Of a stretch of 64,000 nucleotides of DNA, positions 17,774 to 28,232 are shown one piece after another. Source of the DNA: Chryseobacterium tructae (GTDB lineage Bacteria; Bacteroidota; Bacteroidia; Flavobacteriales; Weeksellaceae); assembly GCF_030409875.1 (NCBI RefSeq), contig NZ_JAUFQR010000001.1, positions 1,674,001 through 1,738,000 of the forward strand. The letters run 5' to 3'. The notes below the pieces were generated by a model that was given only the letters and a program-made list of their open reading frames with translations, ran no database searches and was not told the origin of the DNA. Numbering within the stretch: position 1 is the first letter of the stretch; each line of letters begins with the position of its first letter. Made by a program: the position numbers and the translations under genes.

Positions 17774-18014
17774 TCAATGTGTGATAAGTATTTTATGGTT
17801 AGTAGTCAATATTTTTTCGCAGTTTCATCTTATACTCAAATAGCAAACAAAAGGATATCATGATTTTTTTCAAAAATACAAATTAAATCCTTTGATAATA
17901 GTTTGTTTTACGCCAAGTATCGCCTCTCAAAGCCAAATCCTACCACTTCTATAAAGGCTCTTTGCTACCACTCTAATTTTAGGTTTTACACAAAATTCTA
18001 AACAAAATTATAGT
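17774..18014. other. Divergent promoter region between ATPase and DUF1896 genes
   Basis: 241 bases without a gene. It holds the promoters of the defence-like ATPase (minus) and of the methylase-helicase operon (plus). A degenerate copy of the ICE motif (CGCCAAGTATCGCCTCTCAAAGCC) starts near 17911, the usual position before an ICE operon. Nothing else stands out. Confidence 0.4.
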
Positions 18015-18452
18015 ATGGTTACACAGCAAAAAGACCTGTCGTATTTCAGATTACGACTACAAGAATTATTAAACACGAGCTTTCCCGAAAAAGCCACCGA
18101 CCAAAAGTTTATAGACCAGCGTTCTTCGTGGGCTTCAAATGCCTATGAGGGTGCTTTTCGTTCGGGAAACACCATTGAGCAATGCAACGAAATAGCCAAT
18201 TACATTCTGTTTGAACATCTGTACTTCTCGAAATTCGATACAGTTTTTCAAGTAGTCTGCAATGAGTTTGACACCATAATGGCAGATGAGGAACTGCGAC
18301 CGTTTGCCCTTAAAATGTTCCCCGTTTGTGAGGCTATTTTCTCCAGTTATGAACTAACTGATGATTTCGCTTATAACACAGCGTATGACCTGCTCTATAC
18401 CGAACTGACCGGAACCATCGCAATATGGATCGAGGAAAATGGACTTCAGTAA
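18015..18452 (+). CDS. DUF1896 family ICE protein
   Basis: 145 residues of the DUF1896 family: LSYFRLRLQELLNTSFPEKATDQKFIDQRS, then AYEGAFRSGNTIEQCNEIANYILFEHLYFSKF. This family is always found directly upstream of the giant methylase-helicase gene in Bacteroidetes conjugative elements. Its end overlaps the next start by 14 bases, so translation is coupled. Function unknown; a role as small partner of the methylase-helicase is inferred from the fixed gene order. Confidence 0.88.
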   Translation: MVTQQKDLSYFRLRLQELLNTSFPEKATDQKFIDQRSSWASNAYEGAFRSGNTIEQCNEIANYILFEHLYFSKFDTVFQVVCNEFDTIMADEELRPFALKMFPVCEAIFSSYELTDDFAYNTAYDLLYTELTGTIAIWIEENGLQ

Positions 18453-21400
18453 AAAGCAACATCTCCAACAGAACATTGATGCCCTGCGAATTGCTTTTAA
18501 ACTTGAAAAGGAGAACCGACAAGCCACCGTAGGCGAAAGACTGCTAATGATGCAATACAGCGGATTTGGCGGTCTTAAATTCGTTCTGAACCCCATAGAG
18601 AACGAAATAGACATCAATAATTGGAGAAAAACGGAACACGACCTTTTCCTGCCCACTCAGGAACTCCACCAGCTTCTTAAAGAAAATTCTGGGAACGATA
18701 AGCAATACCGCAGGTATGTAGACAGTATGAAAAGCTCCGTACTTACTGCTTTTTACACACCGCCACAGGTCATAGATGCGATTTCCGCAACCTTGCGTGA
18801 AAGCGGTCTTACCATTAAAAATTTCCTCGAACCCTCCGCAGGTATCGGCTCATTTGTACAATCCTTTTCTGAAAATCAGCAACCCAATGTTACCGCCTAT
18901 GAAAAGGATCTACTGACAGGCAAAATACTAAAACAACTCTATCCCGAAAGCAAAGTACGTGTAAGCGGTTTTGAGGAAATACCCGAAAAAGAACAAAATA
19001 GCTATGATGTAATTGCAAGTAACATTCCTTTTGGAGATACCTCCATATTTGACCTATCTTATTCCCGAAGCAAGGACAGTGCAAAAGTTCAGGCAGCCAG
19101 AAGCATTCATAATTACTTTTTTTTGAAAGGAACTGATATGCTTCGCGATGGTGGCTTGCTAGCCTACATCACTTCACAAGGAATTCTGAACAGCCAAAAA
19201 AATGAGCCCATACGCAGGGCACTGATGCAGGAAAACGATTTGGTCTCAGTTGTTCGGCTCCCTAATAATCTATTTACGGAATACGCTGGTACAGAAGTCG
19301 GCAGCGATCTGATTATCCTGCAAAAGAACAAGGCAAAGCAAGGCTTAACTGAAAGAGAAGAATTATTTTGCCAAAGCAAACCAACCGAATACAACACACC
19401 TGGCAATGCTTTATTAAAGGAAAGTACGAGGATTGTACATACCGACAGTAAATTAGATACCGACCCTTACGGGCAGCCTGCCTTAATTTATACACATAAA
19501 GACGGTGTTGCCGGAATAGCCAAAGACCTTAAAGGAATGCTTTCTGATGATTTTGGAATGTATCTGAATTTGGGGCAGTATCGTGGCGAACGTAATGATG
19601 AGCCAGTGATACGAATTCCGGTTGCGCCAAAGGTTACAACTCCGGTTGACGAAACTGTAAATATACGACGGGAATTAAAGCCCTTATCCATTTCAGTAAC
19701 AAATGGAAACAGTCCGCAGGAATTGAAGCAGCTAAGTATTTTCGACCTGTTTACAGATATTGCTGAACCTTTGGCGGTTGTTTCTTCACCCAAAAGAACG
19801 ACGAAAAAGCAAAGCACTAACAAAAGAAGAGGTGCAATTGGTCGCCAGACCGACCTGTTTACAGCAATGCAACAGCCTTATTTGCCTCCTGTTACCAATA
19901 AGGCAAGTAATAAAGATACGGCATCCAACGGACAAAAACAGGAAATCATCGGTGATCTGTTTTCAAACATCAAGGGGAATGAGCTGACTGATAGGCCAGC
20001 AATTCCCGCCACCATTCCTGAACCTGCTCCGTATGGTGGCGAACCGAAATCGTTCCACCGCAACGATTGCCTTGTGGCGGATAAGGATTGGGTTGGCCAC
20101 CTGCAAGATGTAGATACATCAGGCGGTACGCCAGTTTTCCACCCTTTGCAATTACCACCTCTGCAAAAAGCAAGAGCCGAAGCGTATATTGCTGTACGTG
20201 ATATTTATCAACAGCTTTACACCAAAGAAGCTGAACTTCATATAGAACATAAGGAAGAAAGGCAAACACTGAACCGCCTATATGACGACTTTGTAAAAAG
20301 GTATGGCAACCTCAACAGTGCCGATAATATCAAGCTCATTAAAACAGACAGTGCAGGCAAAGAAGTCCCTTATTTGGAGCGTGTAATTGGTGGCGTGGTA
20401 CACAAAGCCGATATATTCAGCCATCCTGTAACTTTCTCTACCGTAACGATAGCAACAGACAATCCCGAAGAAGCATTGGCCGCATCGCTGAACAAATATG
20501 GCGGTGTGGATTTGGGCTATATGTCCGAAATAAGCAGTATGCCCGATGATGCTTTGAAAGAAGCTTTACACGGTCGTATTTACTATAATCCGGTGCAAAA
20601 GGAATACGAAATAGCAGAACGCTGGGTTGCAGGTAACGTTGTAGAGAAAGCCCAAGATGTAAGAACCTACATTGAGAACAATCCCGATGATAACCAGGCC
20701 AAAGCAAGCCTTACCGTTTGGAGGAAGCAAGACCAAGACGCATCGAATTTGAGGAACTGGATTTTAATCTTGGTGAACGCTGGATACCAACTGGCATTTA
20801 CGCCCGGTTCGCTTCGCATATTTTTGATACTGAGGTACGTATCCATTATTCTGAAAGTTCCGACGACTTTTCAGTCACCTGTAATCAGGGAAATCAAAAT
20901 ATATGGGAAAAATATGCGGTAAAGTCCGAGAGCCGGACATTTGACGGTATTGCCCTGCTCAAACACGCATTGGTAAATACCACACCTGACATCACAAAAA
21001 AAGTAATGATTGGCGATCAGGAAGTGAAGGTACGGGATATGGAAGCCATACAGATGGCGAATACGAAGATTGATGAAATGCGTACCGGATTTAGCGAATG
21101 GCTTCACGCTCAAAACGATGAATTTAAAAGAAGGCTTACCGACCAATACAACGACACCTTTAACTGTTTTGTAAGACCAAATTACGATGGGTCACATCAG
21201 GACTTTCCGGGACTGGACCGTAAGGCATTAGGTATACAAGATTTGTACTCCAGCCAAAAGGACACTGTTTGGATGATAAAATTGAATAACGGTGCCATCT
21301 GCGACCACGAAGTAGGTGCGGGAAAAACATTGGTAATGTGTACCGCAGCGCATGAAATGAAGCGTTTGGGATTAGCGCACAAACCGATGATCATCGGGCT

Positions 21401-23840
21401 GAAAAGCAATGTACATGAAATTGCTGAAGCCTACCGCACCGCCTATCCACATGCAAAAATTTTGTTTCCGGGCAAAGAAGATTTTACGCCCCAAAAACGG
21501 CTAAGAATTTTTGGGGATATAAAAAATAACGATTGGGATTGCGTGATACTTACACATGACCAATTTGGGATGATACCACAGTCGCCCGAAATACAAAAAG
21601 AAATCTTAGAAATAGAACTGGACAGCGTAGAGCGTAACCTCGATGCCCTGCAATCGCAAGGCAAGGAAGTTACCAGAGGTATGCTTGCCGGAGTAATCAA
21701 GCGGAAAGAAAACCTTGAAGTAAAGCTCAAAACCCTTGAGCACGATATTAAAAACCGCAAAGATGATGTGGTGGACTTTAAAAAGATGGGCATTGACCAT
21801 CTTTTTGTAGATGAGAGCCACCAATTTAAAAATCTGATGTTCAATACAAGGCATACTCGGGTTGCCGGATTGGGCAATGTGGACGGAAGCTTGAAGGCAA
21901 TGAACCTGCTCTTTGGCATCCGTACCATTCAGGACCGCACTGGTGCGGATATGGGCGCAACCTTTCTTTCGGGCACGACGATCAGCAACTCATTAACGGA
22001 ATTGTATCTCCTGTTCAAATACCTGCGGCCAAAAGCAATGGAAAAACAGGGTATCCATTCTTTCGATGCCTGGGCAGCTATCTATGCAAGAAAAACGACC
22101 GATTATGAATTTTCAGTGGCTAATAATATCGTCGCAAAAGAGCGCTTCCGATACTTTATCAAAGTGCCGGAACTTGCTCAATTCTATTCAGAAATTACAG
22201 ATTACAGAACGGCAAAAGATATAGGCATTGACCGCCCAAATAAAAATGAAGTATTGTATAACATACCGCCTACACCAGATCAGGCTGTATTTATCCAAAA
22301 GCTGATGGAGTTTGCCAAAACCGGGAATGCAGAACTTTTGGGAAGAGCTCCCTTATCTCAAAGCGAAGAAAAGGCAAAGATGCTTATTGCTACGGATTAT
22401 GCCCGCAAGATGTCGCTTGATATGCGAATGGTAAGCGGCAGATATGAAGACCATCCTGATAACAAGGCTTCACATTGTGCGACAAATATTGCTAAATATT
22501 ACAACCAATATAATGCGCAGAAAGGAACGCAGTTTGTTTTCTCTGATCTGGGAACCTACAAGCCGGGCGAATGGAATGTCTACTCAGAAATCAAGCGCAA
22601 GCTTGTGGAAGACCACGGCATACCTGCGCACGAAGTCCGCTTTATTCAGGAAGCTAAAACCGATAAGCAGCGTAAGGAACTTATTCAAGGGATGAACGAG
22701 GGCAAGGTCCGCGTGCTGTTCGGCTCAACAAGTATGCTGGGTACAGGCGTAAATGCTCAAAAAAGAGCCGTTGCCGTTCATCATTTAGATACGCCGTGGA
22801 GACCGAGCGACCTTGCTCAAAGGGATGGCAGAGCCGTTCGTAAGGGCAATGAGATTGCAAAATTCTTTGCTAATAATAAAGTAGATGTCATCATCTATGC
22901 GGTAGAAAAATCATTGGATAGCTATAAATTCAACCTGCTGTACAATAAGCAGCTATTTATTGACCAGTTGAAAACCAACAATCTTGGCAAACGTACTATT
23001 GATGAAGGCAGTATGGACGAAAAATCGGGAATGAACTTTTCAGAATATGTAGCCATCCTGTCGGGAAATACAGAGCTATTGGATAAGGCCAAACTGGAAA
23101 AGCAGATTGCGGGGCTGGAAAGTGAAAAACAAGCTTTTAACCGCTCCAAGTTCAGCGCAAAGTACAAACTGCAAGACTTTACAGAATTACTGGATAGTGC
23201 CCAATCAAGGTTAGGCCGGATCAACCTTGATTGGGAAAATTTACAAGGTCGCTTACAAAAGCATTCTGATGGTACAATTGCAAACCCCGTCCAATTGAGC
23301 GGTCTACCACTGAATGCCGATGTTAAACAAATTGGTAAAAAGCTGAACCAACTTGCCGATAAAGCCCGTACCGGAGGCCAATATGAGGAAATTGGCAGCA
23401 TTTATGGATTTAATCTATTGGTAAAAACCGAAGTGACTGAAAAAGAAGGAGTAGATATTCGGGTAAACCGTTTTCTGGTACAGGGCGAAGGAAATATCAA
23501 ATACAACTATAACAATGGACTAATGGCGAAAGATCCGGAAACCGCATCGATGAATTTTTTAAAGGCTTTGGAAAAACTCCCTGGTTATGTGAAACAAGAA
23601 CAGGAGAAAATTTCTGAACTGAAGAAAGACCTGCCTATTCTTCAAGAAGTGGTCAATGGTACCTGGACTAAGGAAAGCCGGTTAGGTGAACTCAAAACAG
23701 AACTGGCAGCCGTAGAAAGAAAGATACAATTATCTATCGCTCCCCAGTTGAAGACACAAGCAGATAATCAAAATGAAATTAAACCTCCAGAATTAAATGC
23801 TTCAATAACAAAGAACAGAACTATTAAAAATACATTTTAA
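18439..23840 (+). pseudogene. Giant N6-adenine methylase / SNF2-type helicase of the ICE, frameshifted
   Basis: One gene of about 1800 residues in the restored frame. The N-terminal methyltransferase has the SAM loop EPSAGIGSF (~130) and ASNIPFG, a variant of the NPPF catalytic motif. The middle is a disordered linker. The second half is an SF2 helicase: Walker [14 protein letters not shown] box in [11 protein letters not shown], and helicase C motifs [10 protein letters not shown] and [11 protein letters not shown]. Frame is lost near 20715: SLT then A-LEEARPRR is recovered by one inserted base. Such fusions occur in nearly all CTnDOT-like elements and are thought to protect or remodel element DNA against host restriction, which is inference. 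As given, two abutting frames (to 20922 and from 20718) represent it. Confidence 0.88.
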
Positions 23841-23847
23841 CCAAATA

Positions 23848-24687
23848 TCATATATTTTCTGATCTATCATCTTGTTCATCCATTTTTTTGCTTAAACCAT
23901 CTCGAAGAGAGTCTAAAAACTTAGTTTTATTGATTTTTCTGTTTCGTAACTCTAGATAAGTGTGATAAAAATCTCCAAGATCTATATTTAACATCCTTGA
24001 AAATGCTCTTGATATCTGTTTAATATCAGCATGCCCGTGATCTAATACTCCTTGCGCTTGCAAAGCATAAATAAGCTCAACCAGCGCTGCCTTACTTCCT
24101 GTCCAATTCAGAGATTGTTGTGGATTTTTTGTAGTTAATATGTTCGAAAGTCTAAAAATCCTATCTTCAATATATAGTTGAATAAGATCATTTGCTAAAA
24201 TTTTTGCAACTTTATAGTCATGGCTAGTACTAAAGCTATGGTCTGTCTCAAAATAGTAAGTATCTAAGCTAAGTTTTATGTCATATTTCCCTCTCAAAAA
24301 ATATTTATCATCTAGATAAGTGCTATTTGTTTTATAATATCTGTAAAATTCAAGATTATTATCAAAATATCGCTTTAATTTGGTAATCTCATTTTTTAAG
24401 TATTTTCTCGTTGCTTTTTCTCCGCCACAAGGTATTTTAGCTTCGATTTTATAAATACCATTGTAATAAATCAACTTGGCAACAAACTGCGGTTTTATCT
24501 TCTTAAAAAAACAGATTTCTTCATTCGTATCCTTAAAACCTCGGTCGATGATAAACTCTTTTACCTCATTCAGTTTTTTTTTGGCAATTTCGATTGCATC
24601 TTCCGCGAATAACATTGTTTTATCGCATGATAAATCATTTAGGTGATCATTTAGCTGCTGTAATTTGTCATAACAGTATTTTTTCAT
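23848..24687 (-). CDS. rteC: RteC family regulator (copy 2)
   Basis: 279 residues, a clear paralogue of the RteC at 8840. Shared landmarks are EEICFFKKIKPQFVAKLIYYNGIYK, FYRYYKTNS, TDHSFSTSHDYKVAKILANDLI and TGSKAALVELIYALQAQGVLDHGHADI. The two copies are diverged over most positions, so this is not a recent duplication. It is convergent with the methylase-helicase gene, 7 bases from its stop. The two RteC genes bracket the DNA-processing block, which may mean that two elements have merged or that the cargo has its own control. Confidence 0.88.
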   Translation of the reverse strand: MKKYCYDKLQQLNDHLNDLSCDKTMLFAEDAIEIAKKKLNEVKEFIIDRGFKDTNEEICFFKKIKPQFVAKLIYYNGIYKIEAKIPCGGEKATRKYLKNEITKLKRYFDNNLEFYRYYKTNSTYLDDKYFLRGKYDIKLSLDTYYFETDHSFSTSHDYKVAKILANDLIQLYIEDRIFRLSNILTTKNPQQSLNWTGSKAALVELIYALQAQGVLDHGHADIKQISRAFSRMLNIDLGDFYHTYLELRNRKINKTKFLDSLRDGLSKKMDEQDDRSENI

Positions 24688-24759
24688 CTATTATATTGTT
24701 GCCCTTTATGAGTTATGAAATTAGATTTAACTTCTGCCAAGAGGTAATGGTTCACTAAA

Positions 24760-25554
24760 TCATGGCATTGATCTGTTATTATGCTCCATTAAAGAAAGTA
24801 AATCATTTTGAAATTTTTTGGCATGTTCATATCCTATTTGATATATTTCATCCATATGTTTTGTGTCAAAAGTAGAAAACTTTCGAAGTTCTCCAGGCTG
24901 TATAAAAACGTCACAGTAATTTGCTCCGTCTTTATCTATTTTTGAAGTTATTATTCGGATAATCCTATCTACAATTTCACCATATCCCAATGGCCCCTTA
25001 GTAAGCTCAATAGAATTCACATTCACACCGACACTCTTTCCACACGTTGCATTTATATGCTCACTAGGAAAATTATTGAGTATCCCCCCGTCGCATAATA
25101 TTGTGTCATTGTGATAATTGACTGGAATAAAAACCATCGGAAAACAACATGAAGATTTAATTGCAAAACTTAGTGAACCTTGATTGAATACTAAAGACCG
25201 GGCATTACTAAGATCAGTAACGGAAACATATAATGGTACTTTGAGTTGCTCAAAGCTGTCATGAGGGATATACTTCGTGATAATCCTTTCAAATATATCT
25301 GGACTGAATAGCCCTCCACTACCTCGGAACAAATCTGAGTAGTTGAAAAAGTTTTCTGTTTTTGCAAATTTGAAAATCTCAACAGGAGTGTAGCCTTCAG
25401 CAATAAATGCACCGATAAGTGCACCTGCACTTGCACCTGAAATAGCATCAAATGAGATTCCTAACTCTTCCATATATTGGAGAACACCGAGGTGAGCTAT
25501 CCCTCTAAACCCACCTCCCGAAAGCGTAATCCCAATTTTATTATTTACTATCAT
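24760..25554 (-). CDS. Patatin-like phospholipase
   Basis: 264 residues, intracellular lipid acyl hydrolase. The oxyanion-hole motif GGGFRGIAHLGVL (~13), nucleophile elbow GASAG (GxSxG, Ser ~41) and catalytic DGG (LCDGGILNNFP, ~175) are all present, so the Ser-Asp dyad is complete. No signal peptide is seen. Such proteins act in lipid turnover and in some defence systems (CapV-like effectors), but no cyclase or other CBASS gene is nearby. It precedes rteC copy 2 on the same strand and follows a small unknown gene by 92 bases. AT-rich like the surrounding cargo. Confidence 0.9.
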   Translation of the reverse strand: MIVNNKIGITLSGGGFRGIAHLGVLQYMEELGISFDAISGASAGALIGAFIAEGYTPVEIFKFAKTENFFNYSDLFRGSGGLFSPDIFERIITKYIPHDSFEQLKVPLYVSVTDLSNARSLVFNQGSLSFAIKSSCCFPMVFIPVNYHNDTILCDGGILNNFPSEHINATCGKSVGVNVNSIELTKGPLGYGEIVDRIIRIITSKIDKDGANYCDVFIQPGELRKFSTFDTKHMDEIYQIGYEHAKKFQNDLLSLMEHNNRSMP

Positions 25555-25646
25555 TATTCAATTGCCTTTCCTACTTTAGATTATAATTATTCGACATTAT
25601 TGAGTCGCTAGCTCATAATTTGTCTGAAAAATATTAACTTGATGAG

Positions 25647-25898
25647 TTACATTATAAATATCTTATACTCCCTACTAGGTCTGGATGGAACTAACATTGT
25701 CTTAATCCACGAGGGATCTAATGCCTTGCCTTCATAATCTAGAAAAGAGTTCGTAATTATTCTCGCCAAATCTTCTGGATTGCCGCCAATTAATGGCTTA
25801 CCCTCGAAATATAGTTCGTTATGTAGCTGAAAAAAAATATCTACAATCTGCTCTACCGAACAGTTAATTTTTATTTTTTGTGAATTTACTTCATCCAT
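25647..25898 (-). CDS. Small protein, unknown function
   Basis: 83 residues: KIKINCSVEQIVDIFFQLHNELYFEGKPLIGGNPEDLARIITNSFLDYEGK. It looks like a folded helical protein with no membrane segment or signal peptide. I recognise the general pattern of a cytoplasmic accessory protein but no family. The frame is intact and the spacing to the patatin gene (92 bases) allows co-transcription. Coding is likely from composition; function not assigned. Confidence 0.55.
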   Translation of the reverse strand: MDEVNSQKIKINCSVEQIVDIFFQLHNELYFEGKPLIGGNPEDLARIITNSFLDYEGKALDPSWIKTMLVPSRPSREYKIFIM

Positions 25899-25943
25899 AA
25901 TCTTTTATTTTTTTTGTTAATCAGAACTTATACTAGCGTTCTA

Positions 25944-26591
25944 TCATCTTTTTTGATTGCTCAAATTCGTACGAAACCCTAAAGCGATATTGGTACCTCC
26001 AAGCTTACTTCCAAATACATGAGATCGCCTTAGAGCGTTGAAATGTTGTAATTCGATATAAGCGACAAACCTTTTATTAACACGATATGATGCAAAACCA
26101 CCCAATCGATAAGTTTCATAAGCTTTTGTTTTCGACTGCGTATTAATACTGGCAATACTTCCTTGAACCTCTGTAAAGGGGCTTGTAAGCCACAAAACAC
26201 CAAACCCCGCAAAACCTCCAATTTCAAATCTATCTCTAATACCTTTATTCAATCCGATATCTGTGAACGCCCCGATTAAAGATCGATTACCTTTGTTTAC
26301 AATGGAAAATCCATCGACCGACCTAGTATTTGTAAAACTGTAGAGTGATATCTCATATACTGCTCTGAAGAATATATTCTTGTTGTACCGATATTGGAAG
26401 CCAGTCATCGTTCTTATACCAATGTTACTATGCTTCATAAAATCTGAACGTGGGATACTTATACCAAATGAAGTAGTAATCTCTATTTTATCTCTATAGC
26501 TGTTACTTATGGTGTCTTGAGAAAATACATGGTTGCTAAAAAAGAACAAAAAAACAATTGATATCAAACACCTATTATTAGATGGGATCAT
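25944..26591 (-). CDS. Outer-membrane beta-barrel protein
   Basis: 215 residues. A signal peptide (CLISIVFLFFFSNHVFSQ) is followed by alternating amphipathic strands (IEITTSFGISIP, GFQYRYNKNIFFRAVYEI, FEIGGFAGFGVLWL, YRLGGFASYRVNKRFVAYIELQH), consistent with an eight-strand OmpW/OprF-like barrel, ending in TNIALGFRTNL. It lies downstream of the efflux genes on the same strand, 73 bases after the small membrane gene. Role unknown; it may belong to the efflux cargo or be a separate envelope gene. Confidence 0.7.
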   Translation of the reverse strand: MIPSNNRCLISIVFLFFFSNHVFSQDTISNSYRDKIEITTSFGISIPRSDFMKHSNIGIRTMTGFQYRYNKNIFFRAVYEISLYSFTNTRSVDGFSIVNKGNRSLIGAFTDIGLNKGIRDRFEIGGFAGFGVLWLTSPFTEVQGSIASINTQSKTKAYETYRLGGFASYRVNKRFVAYIELQHFNALRRSHVFGSKLGGTNIALGFRTNLSNQKR

Positions 26592-26664
26592 TTTCCCAAT
26601 AATTTAAATTATCATGTACATTCATGTAGTATATAGCCATTTATATTGTTAAATATTTTTATCT

Positions 26665-26910
26665 CTATGGGTTATTAGTTTTCTTACTGAATAGGCTTTT
26701 GAACCACTGCTTTATTTTACCCCAATATTCTTTTCCTAGGAGGGCTATAGCTGAGAGGAAAAATACCTCGCCAACAATAACGACCGTAGTTGTCACAATT
26801 GCCTTATTGGGAATGTCAGTAAACGGCAGTATAGGTGCGCCAATCCAGCATATGATCGTGATGGCAAAAAATATAAAACCAAGTGTCTTTTTAAAATTGC
26901 TTTTTTCCAT
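26665..26910 (-). CDS. Small two-helix membrane protein (transporter-suffix type)
   Basis: 81 residues with two membrane helices (LGFIFFAITIICWIGAPILPF and IVTTTVVIVGEVFFLSAIALLG) and a basic C-terminal tail (KQWFKSLFSKKTNN). It matches the short domain found as a suffix on transporters or as a stand-alone gene in Bacteroidetes. It starts 11 bases after the TolC gene, so it is part of the efflux operon. It may assist membrane insertion or pump assembly; this is inference. Confidence 0.75.
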   Translation of the reverse strand: MEKSNFKKTLGFIFFAITIICWIGAPILPFTDIPNKAIVTTTVVIVGEVFFLSAIALLGKEYWGKIKQWFKSLFSKKTNNP

Positions 26911-26921
26911 TGTTATATAAT

Positions 26922-28232
26922 TTATCTTCCTGTTTCTCTTAGATAGATGTATCTGGCAACCAGAAATCCTGTATAGGCTTCTGTATGTTTATCTCTGCTC
27001 TGTTGTAATAGCGACTGGGCATCAATAAGATCGCTTAAGATGCTCAGACCATTTTGGTATTGATCTTTGTTTATCCGCACATTTTCCTCGGCTGTCTCTA
27101 TGGCCTGTTTAGCCAATAATATCTTGTTGTAATTTTCATTTAATTTGTTCCAATAACTCTGGAACATGACAAGAAGCTTTTGATCAGTATCTGTTTTCTC
27201 GTATTCTGCCCTGTCTATCTGAGTTTGCTTTTTACGGAGATTGTAAGAACCTCCCCACCAGTCTGAAATGGGAAGTGATAAAGTTGCGTGAACCATAGTA
27301 GACGGATTTGTATTTTTGAAAATATCATTGTACTGGTAATAGCCAGCCCCAACACCAAAGTATGGAAGCAATTTACCACGTTCTATTTTCTTTTCCAGTT
27401 GTTTCGCTTCAATGTTTTTACTTAGGAGCTTATGCATATTCGTATTTGTTACGGCCTGGTTATGATCCACAAGGAGAGTAACGGGATTGGAAATATACTC
27501 TTGATCCTTTGTTTCAATTTCGAATTGACCGCCATCTACGTTCATTAATTGTGCAAGCTGAATTTTTAATAAGCTGATGCTGTTTTCTAGCTCCACACCA
27601 CTTGTCTTTATCTCATTTTGTTTTAACTGTACCTGTAGTAGATCATTCCTATTTGTTACACCTGCATCTACAGCAACTTTCACGTCGCTAAATAGATTAT
27701 CGGCTAGATTTTTCATTACGTCAATAGTTTTGCGTTTCTCATATAGGGATACTAATGTCCAATAGTATTGCTCTACACTTACCAGTATATTTTTTTTAGC
27801 TTCCTGAGTCTGATATTTACTGACATCTTCGCCTAACTCAGCTAATTTATTTCCATAATAAATTTGTCCTCCTGTAAAAACGGGTTGTTCCAAAGATATA
27901 CCTAGCATATATCCATTTCTCTTGTCCCTTACATTAGGCATCCCAGGAAAACTTGAACCAAGCATGTTTATCATTTCTGCAGATTCTTTACCAATCATCC
28001 CTTCCTTTAGATGATATCCAAATCCAAATGCATTAACTTTTGGAAAATAGCTGGTAAAGGCTTCTTTTTTAGTTAACGATGCTTCCTCCATTGATAAGCG
28101 GTCAGCTTTTAGAGCATTGTTATTCTTTAACGTGAGTTCCTTGCATTGCTCTAGCGTGTAGTTTGTCTGTGCTGATGCACCACTTGTAACCAAAAGGAAA
28201 AGAGCAAAAAATATATAGTGAACAGATTTCAT
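26922..28232 (-). CDS. TolC-family outer-membrane efflux channel
   Basis: 436 residues. A signal peptide (YIFFALFLLVTSGASAQ) is followed by two outer membrane efflux repeats: NYTLEQCKELTLKNNNALKADR at the start of the first and the long coiled-coil hairpins (AEYEKTDTDQKLLVMFQSYWNKLNE and QNGLSILSDLIDAQSLLQQSRD). It forms the trimeric outer channel of a tripartite pump. The start overlaps the stop of the RND gene (TAATG), so it is translationally coupled. Frame intact. Confidence 0.93.
   Translation of the reverse strand: MKSVHYIFFALFLLVTSGASAQTNYTLEQCKELTLKNNNALKADRLSMEEASLTKKEAFTSYFPKVNAFGFGYHLKEGMIGKESAEMINMLGSSFPGMPNVRDKRNGYMLGISLEQPVFTGGQIYYGNKLAELGEDVSKYQTQEAKKNILVSVEQYYWTLVSLYEKRKTIDVMKNLADNLFSDVKVAVDAGVTNRNDLLQVQLKQNEIKTSGVELENSISLLKIQLAQLMNVDGGQFEIETKDQEYISNPVTLLVDHNQAVTNTNMHKLLSKNIEAKQLEKKIERGKLLPYFGVGAGYYQYNDIFKNTNPSTMVHATLSLPISDWWGGSYNLRKKQTQIDRAEYEKTDTDQKLLVMFQSYWNKLNENYNKILLAKQAIETAEENVRINKDQYQNGLSILSDLIDAQSLLQQSRDKHTEAYTGFLVARYIYLRETGR

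Noticed and set aside
18439..23840. Methylase and helicase as two genes
   Set aside because: The second frame has only a TTG start inside the first, and one added base near 20715 gives the usual single giant protein.
24760..25554. CBASS effector CapV
   Set aside because: The patatin motifs fit, but no nucleotide cyclase or other CBASS gene is nearby.
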